From Acanthosepion pharaonis (taxonomy: Eukaryota; Mollusca; Cephalopoda; Sepiida; Sepiidae): a stretch of 64,000 nt of DNA. Of this stretch, positions 10,875 through 20,639 are shown one piece after another; position 1 is the first letter of the stretch, and each line of letters starts with the position of its first letter. Both the position numbers and the translations under genes were made by a program. Under the pieces are notes generated by a model. That model was not told the origin of the DNA. It saw only the letters and a list, made by a program, of their open reading frames with translations, and did no database searches. The stretch covers positions 975,001 through 1,039,000 of the forward strand of contig CAHIKZ030004549.1 of assembly GCA_903632075.3 (NCBI GenBank), read 5' to 3'.

Positions 10875-11232
10875 CAACCATAATATAAAGGAACAGAAAC
10901 AACAAAGACATAAATATGTGTACTTAAAATTAATGCATGATTAGCAATGAAATTTTTTACCAAATAAAGATTAGGGTGTAATGCATAAATATTATACAAA
11001 GTTACAAAAATTTACATAATAGCTTTTTTTTTTTAAATAAGGATTAAATGGAACAAAGGAAATAAGCTACTGGACAAAAGTTAAAGAACAATCTTGTTAA
11101 TACTTGATTGTGAACATTACACCCTAATCTTTATTCGGTAAAAAATTTCATTGCTAATCATGCATTACTTTTTAAGTAATACACATATTTATGTCTTTGT
11201 TGTTTCCGTTCCTTATATTATGGCTGCTACTA
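10870..11232. mobile_element. Foldback non-autonomous Tc1 derivative (MITE)
   Basis: The ends match the terminal repeats of the Tc1 element at 61393-63011: AGCAACCATAATATAAAGGA left and TTATATTATGGCTGCTACTA right. Internal landmarks TAGGGTGTAATGCATAAATA and GCTACTGGACAAAAGTTAA are shared. The left arm runs to about 11116 and includes bases matching the complement of the inner right end of the full element (ACTTGATTGTGAACA). It then joins a shorter right arm. The transposase is entirely absent. Both ends touch TA arrays, as expected for a TA-targeting transposon. Confidence 0.85.
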
Positions 11233-11244
11233 TATATATATATA

Positions 11245-11750
11245 TTTGTTTAGATGTTATTTTAAATGGGTACTCATATTTATGTAGAGGCTCTGTTTTT
11301 ATTTATTTATTAAATAGTATATTTATTTATATCTACCAGCCTGAATATTTAAGAATTCTTCTTAGAAAAATATGCACCCTCCTGCAGGATTTGAAACCAC
11401 ATCCCCTAGAGGAAACCGTTATTAGATCTAACATGCCTTGGACCAACTTGGCCACGTAGGACCTCCTGATGAAACAAGATCCAAATTGTACTTTTGAACA
11501 CATATCTTCCTAATTCTTGAAATATACATATCTGCTATGTTTCATATCCTAACATAAACAAAGACAATCTTTTAGGAAACATTATTTTAAATGGATATTT
11601 TTCTAACTGACAAGATTTCTTGAATATTCAGGCCCATAGATGTAAATAAATAAATAAATATACTATTTAATAAATAAATAAAAACAGAACATCTACTCAA
11701 ATATGAGTATCCATTTAAAAATAATATTCAAACAAATAAATTAAAAATAT
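11245..11750 (-). mobile_element. SINE-D inverted dimer, locus 1
   Basis: 11250-11468 is a minus-strand SINE: first its tail (ACTCATATTTATGTAGAGGC), then a tRNA-like head. 11600-11750 repeats the tail in the opposite direction (ACATCTACTCAAATATGAGT). The head lies inside and the tails lie outside. The outer inverted homology reaches TTTGTTT / AAACAAA. The head resembles a class II tRNA (see 11380-11468). No clear target duplication was seen. Confidence 0.7.
11380..11468 (-). pseudogene. tRNA-Ser/Leu-like SINE head
   Basis: On the minus strand: GTGGCCAAGTTGGTCCAAGG (A-box-like), TTTCCTCTAGGGGATG (long variable-arm-like), then GGTTTCAAATCC (B-box-like). The order fits a tRNA with a long variable arm. 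The anticodon arm is not convincing and SINE tail sequence follows, so this is a SINE promoter region rather than a tRNA gene. Confidence 0.65.
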
Positions 11751-11770
11751 GTTGGATTAATAGATTTCCT

Positions 11771-11772
<2 letters not shown>

Positions 11773-11811
<39 letters not shown>
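11773..11811. repeat. (TA)n microsatellite
   Basis: TA array. Confidence 0.95.
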
Positions 11812-11814
<3 letters not shown>

Positions 11815-12017
11815 CGAAAAACTTGGTAATCTGTATGGGTAGTTCCAAGGAGGATGAAATCCTGAGAGCTCAATGTGAATTCAGAGCTAATAATAATAGT
11901 TTTTTGTTTCACCTTTTGGAAGTGATGTCTGATCCAGCATCCTTTAAAAGGTCTCTGGTGAAATAAACTATTACAATGGAGCCTTAAAGTAGTCTGTTTT
12001 TCTTTAAATTATATATG

Positions 12018-12053
<36 letters not shown>
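12018..12053. repeat. (TA)n microsatellite
   Basis: TA array with one TG interruption. Confidence 0.9.
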
Positions 12054-12059
<6 letters not shown>

Positions 12060-12499
12060 ATAACATTTAAATTTTAATGTATTTATATAATTATTCAAGT
12101 ACATTGAGTTTTCAGCTTCCCTGCTTTTATTTTTGGTGTATATTCTTGCCGCAATCAGAATTGGATCTTCTTGTGTCCTCATGGCCATAACTACTGGAGC
12201 TTCTATTTTCAGACCACCAAGTTTGACATTCTGCTCCTCATATTCCTGTTGTTAAGGCTTGAACATATTTAATTTCCTGTCAGACACATTTTAGTCATTA
12301 AATATTGTCTAACAAAATCTATTTCAGTTAGACATCACTTGTTTCACAAAAACATGTATTTAAATTCAGAAAATGTTGAGGTTTGAAGCAAGAAATCTCA
12401 CATGAGACAATATTTCGTAAAATTATTTATTTTAGTCTTTAAAAACTACCAGGACTATTTTTTGCATTAAAAACAAAATAGATAGATATAGAGTCTTCT

Positions 12500-12800
12500 T
12501 TTATGTACTGTGTCTCTTCAGAATGGGGGTGACCATGACTCTCCACAACTTCCTGACTTTAACTTATGACTCTTTACCACCACTTTTTGTCTTTGTTCTT
12601 CCATCAAACTTCTTTGGTAGGTTGATCACTAATTTTCTCTCCTTGTTAGTACATCTTGTGTGTGTCTGATTCTCTAAGCCTTCTTTCCTCATTATGAATC
12701 CCAGAAATTTCACCTGCCTTTTTCTAATTATAAATGTCCTTTTAATTTCATTTTTCCTTAAAATTTCCTTGTTATTCATACTCATATACTCCATACCCTA
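12500..12800 (-). pseudogene. LINE C-terminal domain relic (CTD family)
   Basis: The minus strand encodes LRKNEIKRTFIIRKRQVKFL, then GFIMRKEGLEN. This is the region downstream of the RT in a non-LTR element whose usual form reads 'IRKRQLKFLGHVMRKEGLEN'. The downstream DNA motif ACTGTGTCTCTTCAGAATG (12516-12534) is the diagnostic end of this family. The clade is not resolved from this segment. Ten or more copies lie in the window, and none carries an RT active site. Confidence 0.75.
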
Positions 12801-12879
12801 ATACATAGCTCATACCTTGGGCTGTTTATTTTGCTGGCAGCCATACATTTTTCTTTTTATAGTTAACAATTAATCCTTT

Positions 12880-13385
12880 TTTTTCTCCCCATCCTGGGTA
12901 TGACGATAAACTACATCCACATCCTGGGTAAGACGATAAACTGTGTCCAACAACAAGGCCTCTGATCTGGATGTTTTGAGGATCGTGGAACCACCACTTA
13001 ATTGCTAGTGTTCTCAGGTCCACCCTGACCCAGGGTGGTAGCACCTGTTATGGTCCCAGCTATGAGCAAATACTTAACCCTAAACTGGGGTCAAAATACT
13101 ATGAAAGTATAAAAATAAGTTTTAATACCAGAAATACTTTGTAGAAAAAAATGATTACCAGCAATACTTTAAAAAAATATATTACCAGCAATATACTTTT
13201 TGAAAAAAAAATATTAACAGCAATAAATTTTTGAAGAAAAAATATTCCTGGAAATAGATTCTTGAAGAAAAGATATTACCAGCAATATGCTTTTTGAAAA
13301 AAAAAAATATTACCAGCAATAAAAATTTTGTCGGCATTAAATAACCCATTGAAGTTGATATGCTGTAAAACAAACGAAACCAAAC
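12880..13385 (+). mobile_element. VN element (internal minisatellite), copy 1
   Basis: The head has two copies of CATCCTGGGTA.GACGATAA, then CAACAAGGCCTCTGATCTGG and CCACCCTGACCCAGGGTGGT. A variable array (13090-13320) of about 30-bp units carrying ACCAGCAATA follows. The conserved 3' end is GGCATTAAATAACCCATTGA, GTTGATATGC.GTAAAAC, ending in an A/C-rich AAACAAACGAAACC tail. A simple A-rich 3' tail suggests retroposition. No protein is encoded. Confidence 0.8.
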
Positions 13386-13555
13386 CTTTTTCTCCTTTTA
13401 TTTTCCTACTATATCTGTCGAACAATCACGTGGTCAAGATAAACACTCAGTTGTGGAGCAAGCTGAGTGAAGAATGATTCAAATTGAGGAAGAGAGTTAT
13501 TTATGGTGCAATGGAGCATCTCATTATGCTAAAGTGGGATAGTCCATTGCTTGGG

Positions 13556-13705
13556 CTTTGATTGGCTGCTGGTACCTGAGTGGAAGTATTTCTATATAAA
13601 TACCAGCTTAATTTCAGTTAGTTTGCAGGGTTTGTATTAGGTTACAACCTGCTTTATTTTTGTCTGCCAGCTGGACGCTAGCTGGAACTCTTACGCCGGT
13701 AAGTG
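13556..13705 (+). promoter_or_regulatory. Core-promoter-like module
   Basis: In order: GATTGGCTG (inverted CCAAT) at 13559, TATATAAA at 13593-13600, TCAGTT (initiator-like) at 13614-13619, then G/C-richer transcribed-looking sequence and a consensus 5' splice site, CGGTAAGTG, with GT at 13699-13700. Spacing is plausible for an RNA polymerase II promoter. No downstream exon is recognised. A related ATTGGTTGCTGGTAC lies at 28061, so this may be a transposon or LTR promoter rather than a host one. Confidence 0.4.
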
Positions 13706-13929
13706 TCGTTTATTGTATTGTTATTCTACAATATCAAGGAGTTCTTTCAATTTTCTTTTTCAGACTGTCACCAACACAGTATCATCTGCACATCTTATAC
13801 TGTTATTCATGTGTAACATGGACACACACAGTGTGTGACAGACAAACAGACAATTGGCTCTTCTTTTGTTATAAAGATTTTGTGTTTTTGAGGACATTCA
13901 CTTTGATAATTAAGAAAATCAGAGATTTT

Positions 13930-14305
13930 GTTTTTGGGTTTTGTTTGTTTGTTTAAATGGCAAATCAACACCTTATGGGTCATTTTTTAATGTTGAAATT
14001 TAATTTTCATGGGAGCATTAGTGACTTGTTCAACAAAAATGTATTGCTGGTAATATTTTTTACTATGAAAATGTATTGCTGGTATTTTTACTATAAAAAT
14101 GTATCTTTATACTTTCATAGTGTTTTGACCCCCAGTTTGTGTGTGTGTGGGGGGGGTTACCTATTTACCCATAGTTGGGACCCTAACAGATGTTACCACC
14201 ATGGATCAGGATGGACCTGGAAACAACAGCAATTAAGAGGTGGTTTCATGCTTCTCAAAACCTCCTGATCAAGTGCTGCTGGATATCATAGCCAGGATGC
14301 ACTTT
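13930..14305 (-). mobile_element. VN element, minus copy
   Basis: On the minus strand it ends ATGACCCATAAGGTGTTGAT, TGCCATTTAAACAAACAAAC (13935-13990). Units with ACCAGCAATACATTTT lie at 14035-14105, and a head complementary to GGATCAGGATGGACCTGG at 14205-14222. The internal array is short. It carries (GT)n and a poly-G run at 14133-14156. Confidence 0.75.
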
Positions 14306-14459
14306 TGGGTTTTAATACAATGAAGACTTAATAACCGTTAACGTTGATGGAAAGATCAAAGAAAAGGATCTTATTATTAATGTTAAGTTCAGGAGAAACT
14401 GTCAAGCAGAGTTGTTCATAAAGATTTCTTATTTCATCTTGGTCTTTTGTTAATTTAAT

Positions 14460-15190
14460 CTCTGGGTGTAGAGTGTTACCATTCCAGGCCTTATAGTTTA
14501 AAGCATTGGTTTGTGAAGTTGGTGACTTAGTACACCTTGTTCAAATTAATTGAAACAACTGCTTTAGTTTCCTTTCTTTCACTATACGGTCAGTTTTAGC
14601 CCCACTGGAATGACAGGGTGTAATCGATTTCTATTTTTTCCTCAGATTAGGTCATTTGCAATGGTGTGCAGTAATATGAATCTATTTTCAAGGTGTATAA
14701 TGAAATTTCTTTGGCTTTGAAAAATATTGCATCATCTGTGATTGCATCAGATTTTTATCATGCCCAGACACTATTGTCTCGACTATCAATCAGTTGTCCT
14801 ACGGCCATTGTCTGTGATGGACATTACTCCAAAGAAGCGTACAAAAATTGTAATGCTGCATGAACACACTGGCAAGCCTTACCAGTGAGCAAATCAAAGT
14901 CCTATGGACTGGACTGGAAACTCTCCTTATTTAAATCCAATCAAGAATCTGTGATCAATCTGCAAGGAATGACTTCATTGCATTGACAAAGTACTAACAT
15001 GTACACTGGGTCATGTTTCTTGGAAAAATATAATAAAAAAAGTAAATAATAACAGAATTATTTGTTTTGTTTCAATTAATTTGTACAAGGGTGTAATTGT
15101 GAGTTCAATCCCTAGACATGATCAGTTGAGTTGGCTAATTCACAAAACAAAAGCAAGCAACTATTAGACATTAATAAAACAAAACTGTTC
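14460..15190 (+). mobile_element. tRNA-headed SINE split by a Tc1 derivative
   Basis: 14490-14532 (TAAAGCATTGGTTTGTGAAG, then GTGACTTAG) and 15094-15180 (TTGTGAGTTCAATCCCTAG, then an AACAAAAGCAAGCAAC tail) join into one SINE head plus body when the intervening 14533-15093 is removed. The B-box-like GAGTTCAATCCC lies immediately after the insertion. Confidence 0.7.
14533..15093 (+). mobile_element. Internally deleted Tc1-like element
   Basis: 561 bp. The ends are CACCTTGTTCAAATTAATTG and, on the complement, CACCCTTGTACAAATTAATTG-like. TA lies immediately outside both ends (14531-14532 and 15094-15095). Inside, ATG at 14817 starts MDITPKKRTKIVMLHEHTGK, a Tc1-type N-terminus, and stops at 14888. 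The next recognisable segment, in another frame, is DWTGNSPYLNPIKNLW, the C-terminal catalytic block with K where the E of 'NPIE' belongs. The middle of the transposase is deleted, so it is non-autonomous. Confidence 0.85.
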
Positions 15191-15699
15191 CCAAAATAAG
15201 AATAGTTTTCACATGCAAAAGTGAAACAGTCAATTGGTTATACCACTCTCACTTTAAGGCAAGAGAGAACAAAAATGTGGGGATAAGACAAAGAATTGTT
15301 CATTTTTTTATTGGTTGAAAAGAAATCTCAAGATGCATCTGTAAGATTTGTCTATAAATTTGATGAGAGGAAGTTTTTAACAGTCATTCCAAACAGATTG
15401 TAACCCTCATAAATTAAATAAAGAGTTTAGTTCAATATTCTCTGTGGGTTACCCAAATCGAAAAACACCTGATAAAGACCAGAGAACATAACTGTCAAAA
15501 TGCCATGATAATAACAGAAAAGCACAATAATCTACATTAAAATAATGCAAATAATAAGCCCTTATTTCAGAAATTCAGATAGAAAATAAGCCATAGATTT
15601 GTAAAATTATCAAAGATTTTGTTTTCTAAATGAGCCATGTGGAAATTAGATAAAGTGAGATCAAGATGTGACCCTATAACTATACCATTAATCTGTATA

Positions 15700-15832
15700 C
15701 AAGATTGAATCAGTGAACTAAGGTTAAATTCTGACTGAAACTTATATTCACTTTTGTACTACTGCCCTTGGAAAAGGCATAAACTCATCTCACTCTCCCC
15801 AGCTGAATATTAAATAGCAAAGCAGACTGGTT
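15700..15832 (+). mobile_element. SINE-B (OK-like) copy
   Basis: GGTTAAATTCTGACTG (B-box region), then TATTCACTTTTGTAC, CCCTTGGAAAAGGCATAAAC, CTCCCCAGCTGA and TTAAATAGCAAAG. These blocks and their order define the most frequent SINE in the window. Confidence 0.65.
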
Positions 15833-15939
15833 CCTCTTGCTTGAGAATTACAAGAAGAGAATTCCTTGTATCAAAGCATGGTTTAGGATATCTGTGTTAT
15901 TTGTTACTGCTTACTCTGTTTCCATTGAGATCAAGTTTG

Positions 15940-16250
15940 TACTAATCAGATCAGGGATTGAACTCACAAGAGCTGAGAGGATTAATGTATTGGTTTGTGA
16001 ATTTGAAAACATAGTACTTGTAGGTTCAATCCCCGGCCAAGTAGTGCAGACTCAGTATAATAAAACCAGGATGAACAATAACTGAGCAATACTTAAAAAA
16101 AACAAAAAAAAAACAGTGAGATTTCATTAAACATGGACAATAGAACAGCTACCCCCATAGACTAAATACAAGATTCAGTTTGAAATTCCCTTAAGGTTAC
16201 CTGGGCCAACACACACCTGAAGAAAGCCAAAGGACACAATGCACAAAATA
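15940..16250 (+). mobile_element. SINE-A copy with a short inverted head
   Basis: Plus-strand head and B box TAGGTTCAATCCCCGGCC (16021), then the body AACATGGACAATAGAACAGC and CACACCTGAAGAAAGCC, collinear with the SINE-A units elsewhere. Just upstream, 15953-15975 (AGGGATTGAACTCACAAG) is the head in the opposite direction. This may be another inverted arrangement, but no duplication was identified. Confidence 0.6.
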
Positions 16251-16530
16251 TTATGATAACATATTCTTCTTGTTTTATATTGTGTTCCTTAAGGATGTTG
16301 GCAACCATGGCTTTCCACAAATTCCTGTCTTTTGTTGCTCTTAATAAATGTTGTCTTTTGGTCATACTGCAAATAATGGTAAGCTTCTCATCTCGAAAAT
16401 TCAGACATAAACATTCACTTGGTGATGACCAAAGAATATATCTATTGAAATATAGTCTTCTTCTATGCAACATGTCCTTTCAGAATATGGGGAATAATGG
16501 CCCACCCCAACTTCCTATCCTTTGTAATAC
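16225..16530 (-). pseudogene. LINE C-terminal domain relic (CTD family)
   Basis: The minus strand reads LLRATKDRNLWKAMVANILK, then EHNIKQEEYV, the extreme C-terminus of the CTD-family LINE. A second fragment of the same end (ATGTCCTTTCAGAATATGGG) follows at 16470-16520. Stops separate the pieces. Confidence 0.7.
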
Positions 16531-16540
16531 TTAGCTGACT

Positions 16541-17299
16541 TGAAATGCTATACTAAAAGTAATAAAGATGAAGACAAAAATTGGAAAAATATATTATTTT
16601 CTCAATCCAAAACTTAATCTTTTCCAAATATCTATTGAAAAAAAAAAATGGATAGTAATGACTCTGAGCTGATCTTTTAGGAGAGGCTCCTATGGCTAGA
16701 TAGAACAGATATGTACACACTTTTCCCAAGGAGTTCTTCACGAGCCAAGATTACTGATGGATCTCTGTGATGAGAAGACCACACTCTACACTTTCCTTCC
16801 AAGTAGTGCTATAAATAGTGGAAGTGAGCAAGAATGTTATAATTTGATGTGTATATGCAATAGTGTTCAAGTTCTATCTGTGCCAATGATTTCACTCTGT
16901 GTACTTTAGCTTCATTACCATAGCAGGAGTCCTGATAGTTTTTGATCAGACCTCATATATCTTGTTGGAATAAGAAAACTGAAGTTGATTCTAGTCTGGG
17001 TATATTAGATTCTGAATTGCCATAAACCAGTGCATTTATTCATATATGAAAATGTGTACGCCATAGAAGAACTTTGTATCATATTTCTATTATTTAACAG
17101 TTTTTGGAGAAACCATTGTCTGGTAACATTTTGTATCTGTTCCTTAGAGACAGTCATTGACATTTTCTTTTTCCGTCTAAGTCTTTTATTTATTGTTTAC
17201 TCAATGAGATTTTACAATAGTTGTAACCAGTGACTTTTAGTGGGCTGTCCTCGGCATTTTTTTTATCTTGTATTCATGGGTTTTCATACCTGTAATAAC
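16541..17299. other. No gene recognised
   Basis: A+T-rich. Short open frames have no recognisable similarity. Confidence 0.6.
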
Positions 17300-17425
17300 A
17301 GGTGCAGGATATACAGGTAGTGTAACTGTTATCAGCAGAAAAGTGAAAGCACTAGGTTCAAAATCTGGCTTAATCTGTTGCATTCACTTTCACACTAATA
17401 CCCTTAGGAATGGGTTATTTTTAAT
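17300..17425 (+). mobile_element. SINE-B (OK-like) copy
   Basis: AGGTAGTGTAACTGTTATCA (A-box region), TAGGTTCAAAATCTGGC (B box), TTGCATTCACTTTCACACTA, CCCTTAGGAATGGG. 3'-truncated. Confidence 0.7.
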
Positions 17426-17635
17426 AAACCTAAAATCACTACTGGATTCTTTATAAACTTTATAAAATTATATAATTTGAGATATTTTAGAAATCAATAA
17501 TTATTAGAAAATTTTAATATTTATAATTAATATTGGATTTTATAATAGGCATTAATGGATTAAGTAATTCTACTCATGATATAATGAGATATATAAACAT
17601 TTGTTGCTGAAATCTATTTTAGAGTTATTAGCATA

Positions 17636-17746
17636 AATTTTACTGGTAGGGAAAGTGGAATTGATGAGACGAGTTCAAATTCTGGTCTAGTCAGTTGCAT
17701 TCAGTGTCGCACTAATTCTCTTACAAAAGGATGAATTCATCATTGG
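17636..17746 (+). mobile_element. SINE-B (OK-like) copy, 3'-truncated
   Basis: AAAGTGGAATTGATGAGACG, AGTTCAAATTCTGGTC, TTGCATTCAGTGTCGCACTA. It stops where the 5S-headed SINE begins. Confidence 0.65.
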
Positions 17747-17748
17747 GA

Positions 17749-18125
17749 GCTTACAACCACATCACTTTGAAACACCAGTTCCCATCATATCACCAAAGTT
17801 AAGCAATGTCAAGAGTGGTCAGTACTTAGATGGGTGACCACTTGGGAATACCAGGTCCTGTAAGTTTGGATGTTGTAATGGATAATGGCTCAGAATTGTT
17901 AGAGGGCCAAGTTCCAACTCCTATTGGGTTCGTTATATTCACTTACAAGCAAATAACCTTGGAAAAAGTATGAATCCATCTCCTCTCTCCAGCTATGGGT
18001 TAATTAGTAAAACTTGTATCACTAAACTATTATTATCTTTAAAAGAATATATCTAAAAGTATTTCATGCCTTTAAATAACCTGCAAACAATTGATAAGCT
18101 GTAGAAAATTAATGAATAAATCATT
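17749..18125 (+). mobile_element. SINE with 5S-rRNA-derived head, copy 1
   Basis: 17749-17868 (120 nt, the usual 5S length) aligns end to end with 5S rRNA: GCTTACAACCACATC start, AAGTTAAGCAATGTC (box A region), GGTCAGTACTTAGATGGGTG and CTTGGGAATACC (box C region), TGTAAGTTTGG end. Many substitutions rule out a working rRNA gene. It continues without a break into a SINE-B-like body (TTCACTTACAAGCAAATAAC, CTCTCCAGCTATGGGTTAAT). The tail CTTTAAATAACCTGCAAACA, TTGATAAGCTGTAGAAAA resembles the VN element's 3' end. Confidence 0.85.
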
Positions 18126-18129
18126 ATTT

Positions 18130-18225
18130 TTCACCAGTAAGTCCCTTACAAAAGGCATGAATATCCATTACTTCCCCCCCCCCAATTATAGCAGGGTAGA
18201 CTGAGTTCTCTAGCTTTGTGTCACG
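18130..18225 (+). mobile_element. SINE-B 3' fragment
   Basis: CCCTTACAAAAGGCATGAAT, a poly-C run at 18173-18182, then TAGCAGGGTAGACTGAGTTC and TCTAGCTTTGTGTCA, the SINE-B 3' end. Confidence 0.6.
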
Positions 18226-18746
18226 ATCGATCGAAGATAGTGATTCTCAACCTGTTTTGCCTGATGCACCCTTTTCACCATAAGTCAGGGTGTCATTACC
18301 CCACCTCTTTCCAAGATTGTCGGGACAAAAGGTATGTGTGTGTGTGTGTGTGTGTAGTGTATTGTGGTAGCAGATCATTACTCAAACATACATTTTTTAA
18401 ATATAACAGACAACGAATATCTGTTATGTTTGATCTTAAGCCGTTTCTAGTATATATTATTGAAAATCTTCATTCTATTCAATATTTGTATGTATACATT
18501 TACATGGATTATTTTTGTAGTGGCAAAAAACACAAGCTAGTGAAAAGAAAACCCAATGTAACCTCTCAGTTGTACAGATCAATGTACATTGCTGGTTGTG
18601 CCACCTTAGAGAGTTCGAGTTTATTTGTGAATTTCGACTCGGGAGCTCAGACAGAAAGATGGGTTAAAATTGTTCAGGAATGCAGAACTCAAAGAGTTAA
18701 TGGTGTTTCATATGAAAATTAGTAAATGTTGTTGAATTTTTATTTA

Positions 18747-20418
18747 CAGGGGTTGAACAAAATAATTGGAACAGTTGCAAAATCCACTCCTATAGTGATT
18801 TTCCAAGCGTAGCTCAGATGTGGCACAAGGCCGAAAGTATGAGGCACCCAGTGAGGAAAAATCCACTCCTATATTTCAAAGACCTATTATATTAAGTGTG
18901 GGGAAAATAGAAATGGTTTACCTCCCAAACACCCTCACGTCTGTCTGGCCTGTGGGTTGAGAAAGGAAAGAAAAGATCCAAGATGGCGTCCGTGACTTTT
19001 AATATTCACGGTCTCGTGCAGTCACGCAAAGTCGCGTTACACGCATGCTAATGGGGTGTGCCTGGGCTCCATAAAAGCAGGTCGCTTGGAGAAATTGGCA
19101 GAACGGCATTACACCCGTGTTTGGTGTACATTGCTTTGCGTTGCAGCGTGTCAGACATTTTCAGACGGAAAGAGTTGCATCCCTTACACTGTTGAAGTCG
19201 ACTCATTTGCTACATTAAGAATATTAACTAAAAACTTTGTAATTGCAGGTTATATCTATTGCAAATACATTTATTTATCTAATTTACTGTCTTTGTCTTA
19301 TTTATTTTTAGAATTTAGTAAAAACTTTAAACTAAATGCGTGACCTCTCCGAGTTCGAAAAAGAGTAAATTGTTGGAGCTCACATGGCAGGAGCCTCAAT
19401 CACTAAGGTTGCTGAACTGTTTGGTTTTTCAAGAGCTACTATATCAAGAACACTGATGCAATTCAAGAAAAGGGCAAGACCTCTAGCAACCATAGCAATT
19501 CGAGCCGAACTTGCAAACTTACTGACAGGGACCAACATGCATTGAAATGCAATTTGGCAAAAAAATCATCGGACAAATGTGACCAAAGTGACTGATGAGT
19601 TGAATAACCATCTGAATAGTTCAGTTTCTACTAAAACTGTTCCCCGTGAGCTCCATAAGGCTACATATCATGGAAGAGTCGCTGTGAGGAAACCTCTTCT
19701 CTCAACTTGCAACATTCAAATGAGGTTTAAGTGGTGCAGAGATCACAATGCCTAGTCTGCAGACCAATGGAAGCAAGTCATATTCTCAAACAAGTCCAGT
19801 TTTTCTCCTTCCCAACTTCAGGGTGAGTTTATGTGTGGAGGCAGCCGAAAGAAGCTTACAACCCTGACTGCCTTCTTCCAACAGTGAAGCATTGAGGTGG
19901 AACAGTGATAGTTTGGGCCGCCATATCATGGAAATGTCTCAGTCCAATAGTTGACCTGCATGGTAGGATCAACAGCAGAGATTACCTGAACATTTTGGGA
20001 GATCATGTTCATCCAATGGCCAGGACTTTATTCCCTGATGGTGACTGTATCTTCCAAGATGATAATGCTCCAATACATACCACTCGAATGGTTAAGAATT
20101 GGTATGAAGAGCATGAAAGTGAGCTAGAACACATAGAGTGGCCTCCCCAATCTCAAGATATCAATATTATTGAACATTTGTAGTGCATTTTGGAGCAATG
20201 AGTTAGGAGCCACTATCCTCCACCGTCGTGTCGTAAAGAGCTGGAGAAGGTTTTAATGGAAGAATGACTGAAAATTCCTCTGGATGAAGTCAGGAAGCTA
20301 TATGATTCCATTCCTAAACATATTAAAGCTGTCTGTGAGACTAAAGGAGGACCAACTCCAAATTAAATAAATTTTCTTTGAATTTAACAAGTGATCCAAT
20401 TGTTTTGTCCAGCTCCTT
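18747..20418 (+). mobile_element. Tc1-like element A
   Basis: 1672 bp bounded by TA (18745-18746 and 20419-20420). Terminal repeats are CAGGGGTTGAACAAAATAAT left and, on the complement, AAAGGAGCTGGACAAAACAA right. A long leader of about 590 bp holds two near-copies of AATCCACTCCTATA, and its G+C-richer part (18950-19150) contains AAGATGGCGTC. The transposase pseudogene follows. It is degenerate, so the insertion is old. Confidence 0.85.
19336..20366 (+). pseudogene. Tc1-type transposase pseudogene, DD36E spacing
   Basis: Starts MRDLSEFEKE then a stop. The helix-turn-helix ASITKVAELFGFSRATISRT is clear. In the catalytic domain VIFSNKSSF stands where VIFSDES is usual, so the first aspartate is Asn. 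A frame change near 19865-19880 leads to GGTVIVWAAISW, and a stop replaces a codon just before it. DDNAPIHTT keeps the second aspartate. The glutamate in NIIEHL follows after 36 residues instead of the usual 34. A stop at 20181 precedes a readable C-terminus to TAA at 20364-20366. It is non-functional by at least five lesions. Typical Tc1 transposases are about 340 residues, which this span fits. Confidence 0.85.
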
Positions 20419-20639
20419 TATTTATATTATTAGGCAATAAATTATATCACTTAGAGGCCTCTGTAGCTTACCTTTCCTTATGCAGTTGGTTTTAAGAATA
20501 CTTTCAAGAGTTCTTAAATTACGTCAGAAACAAGGAAAAGATTTCTGAACTCTGCTATGTAATGTCAATCCTGATATATGGCAATAAATACTGGACAATT
20601 TTCTCACCAAGGAAAAAGAGACTTGAAGCAAAAGAGACT

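Noticed and set aside
17749..17868. A real 5S rRNA gene
   Set aside because: Many substitutions relative to 5S, no terminator T-run at the 3' end, and fusion to a SINE body shared with 54238-54602.
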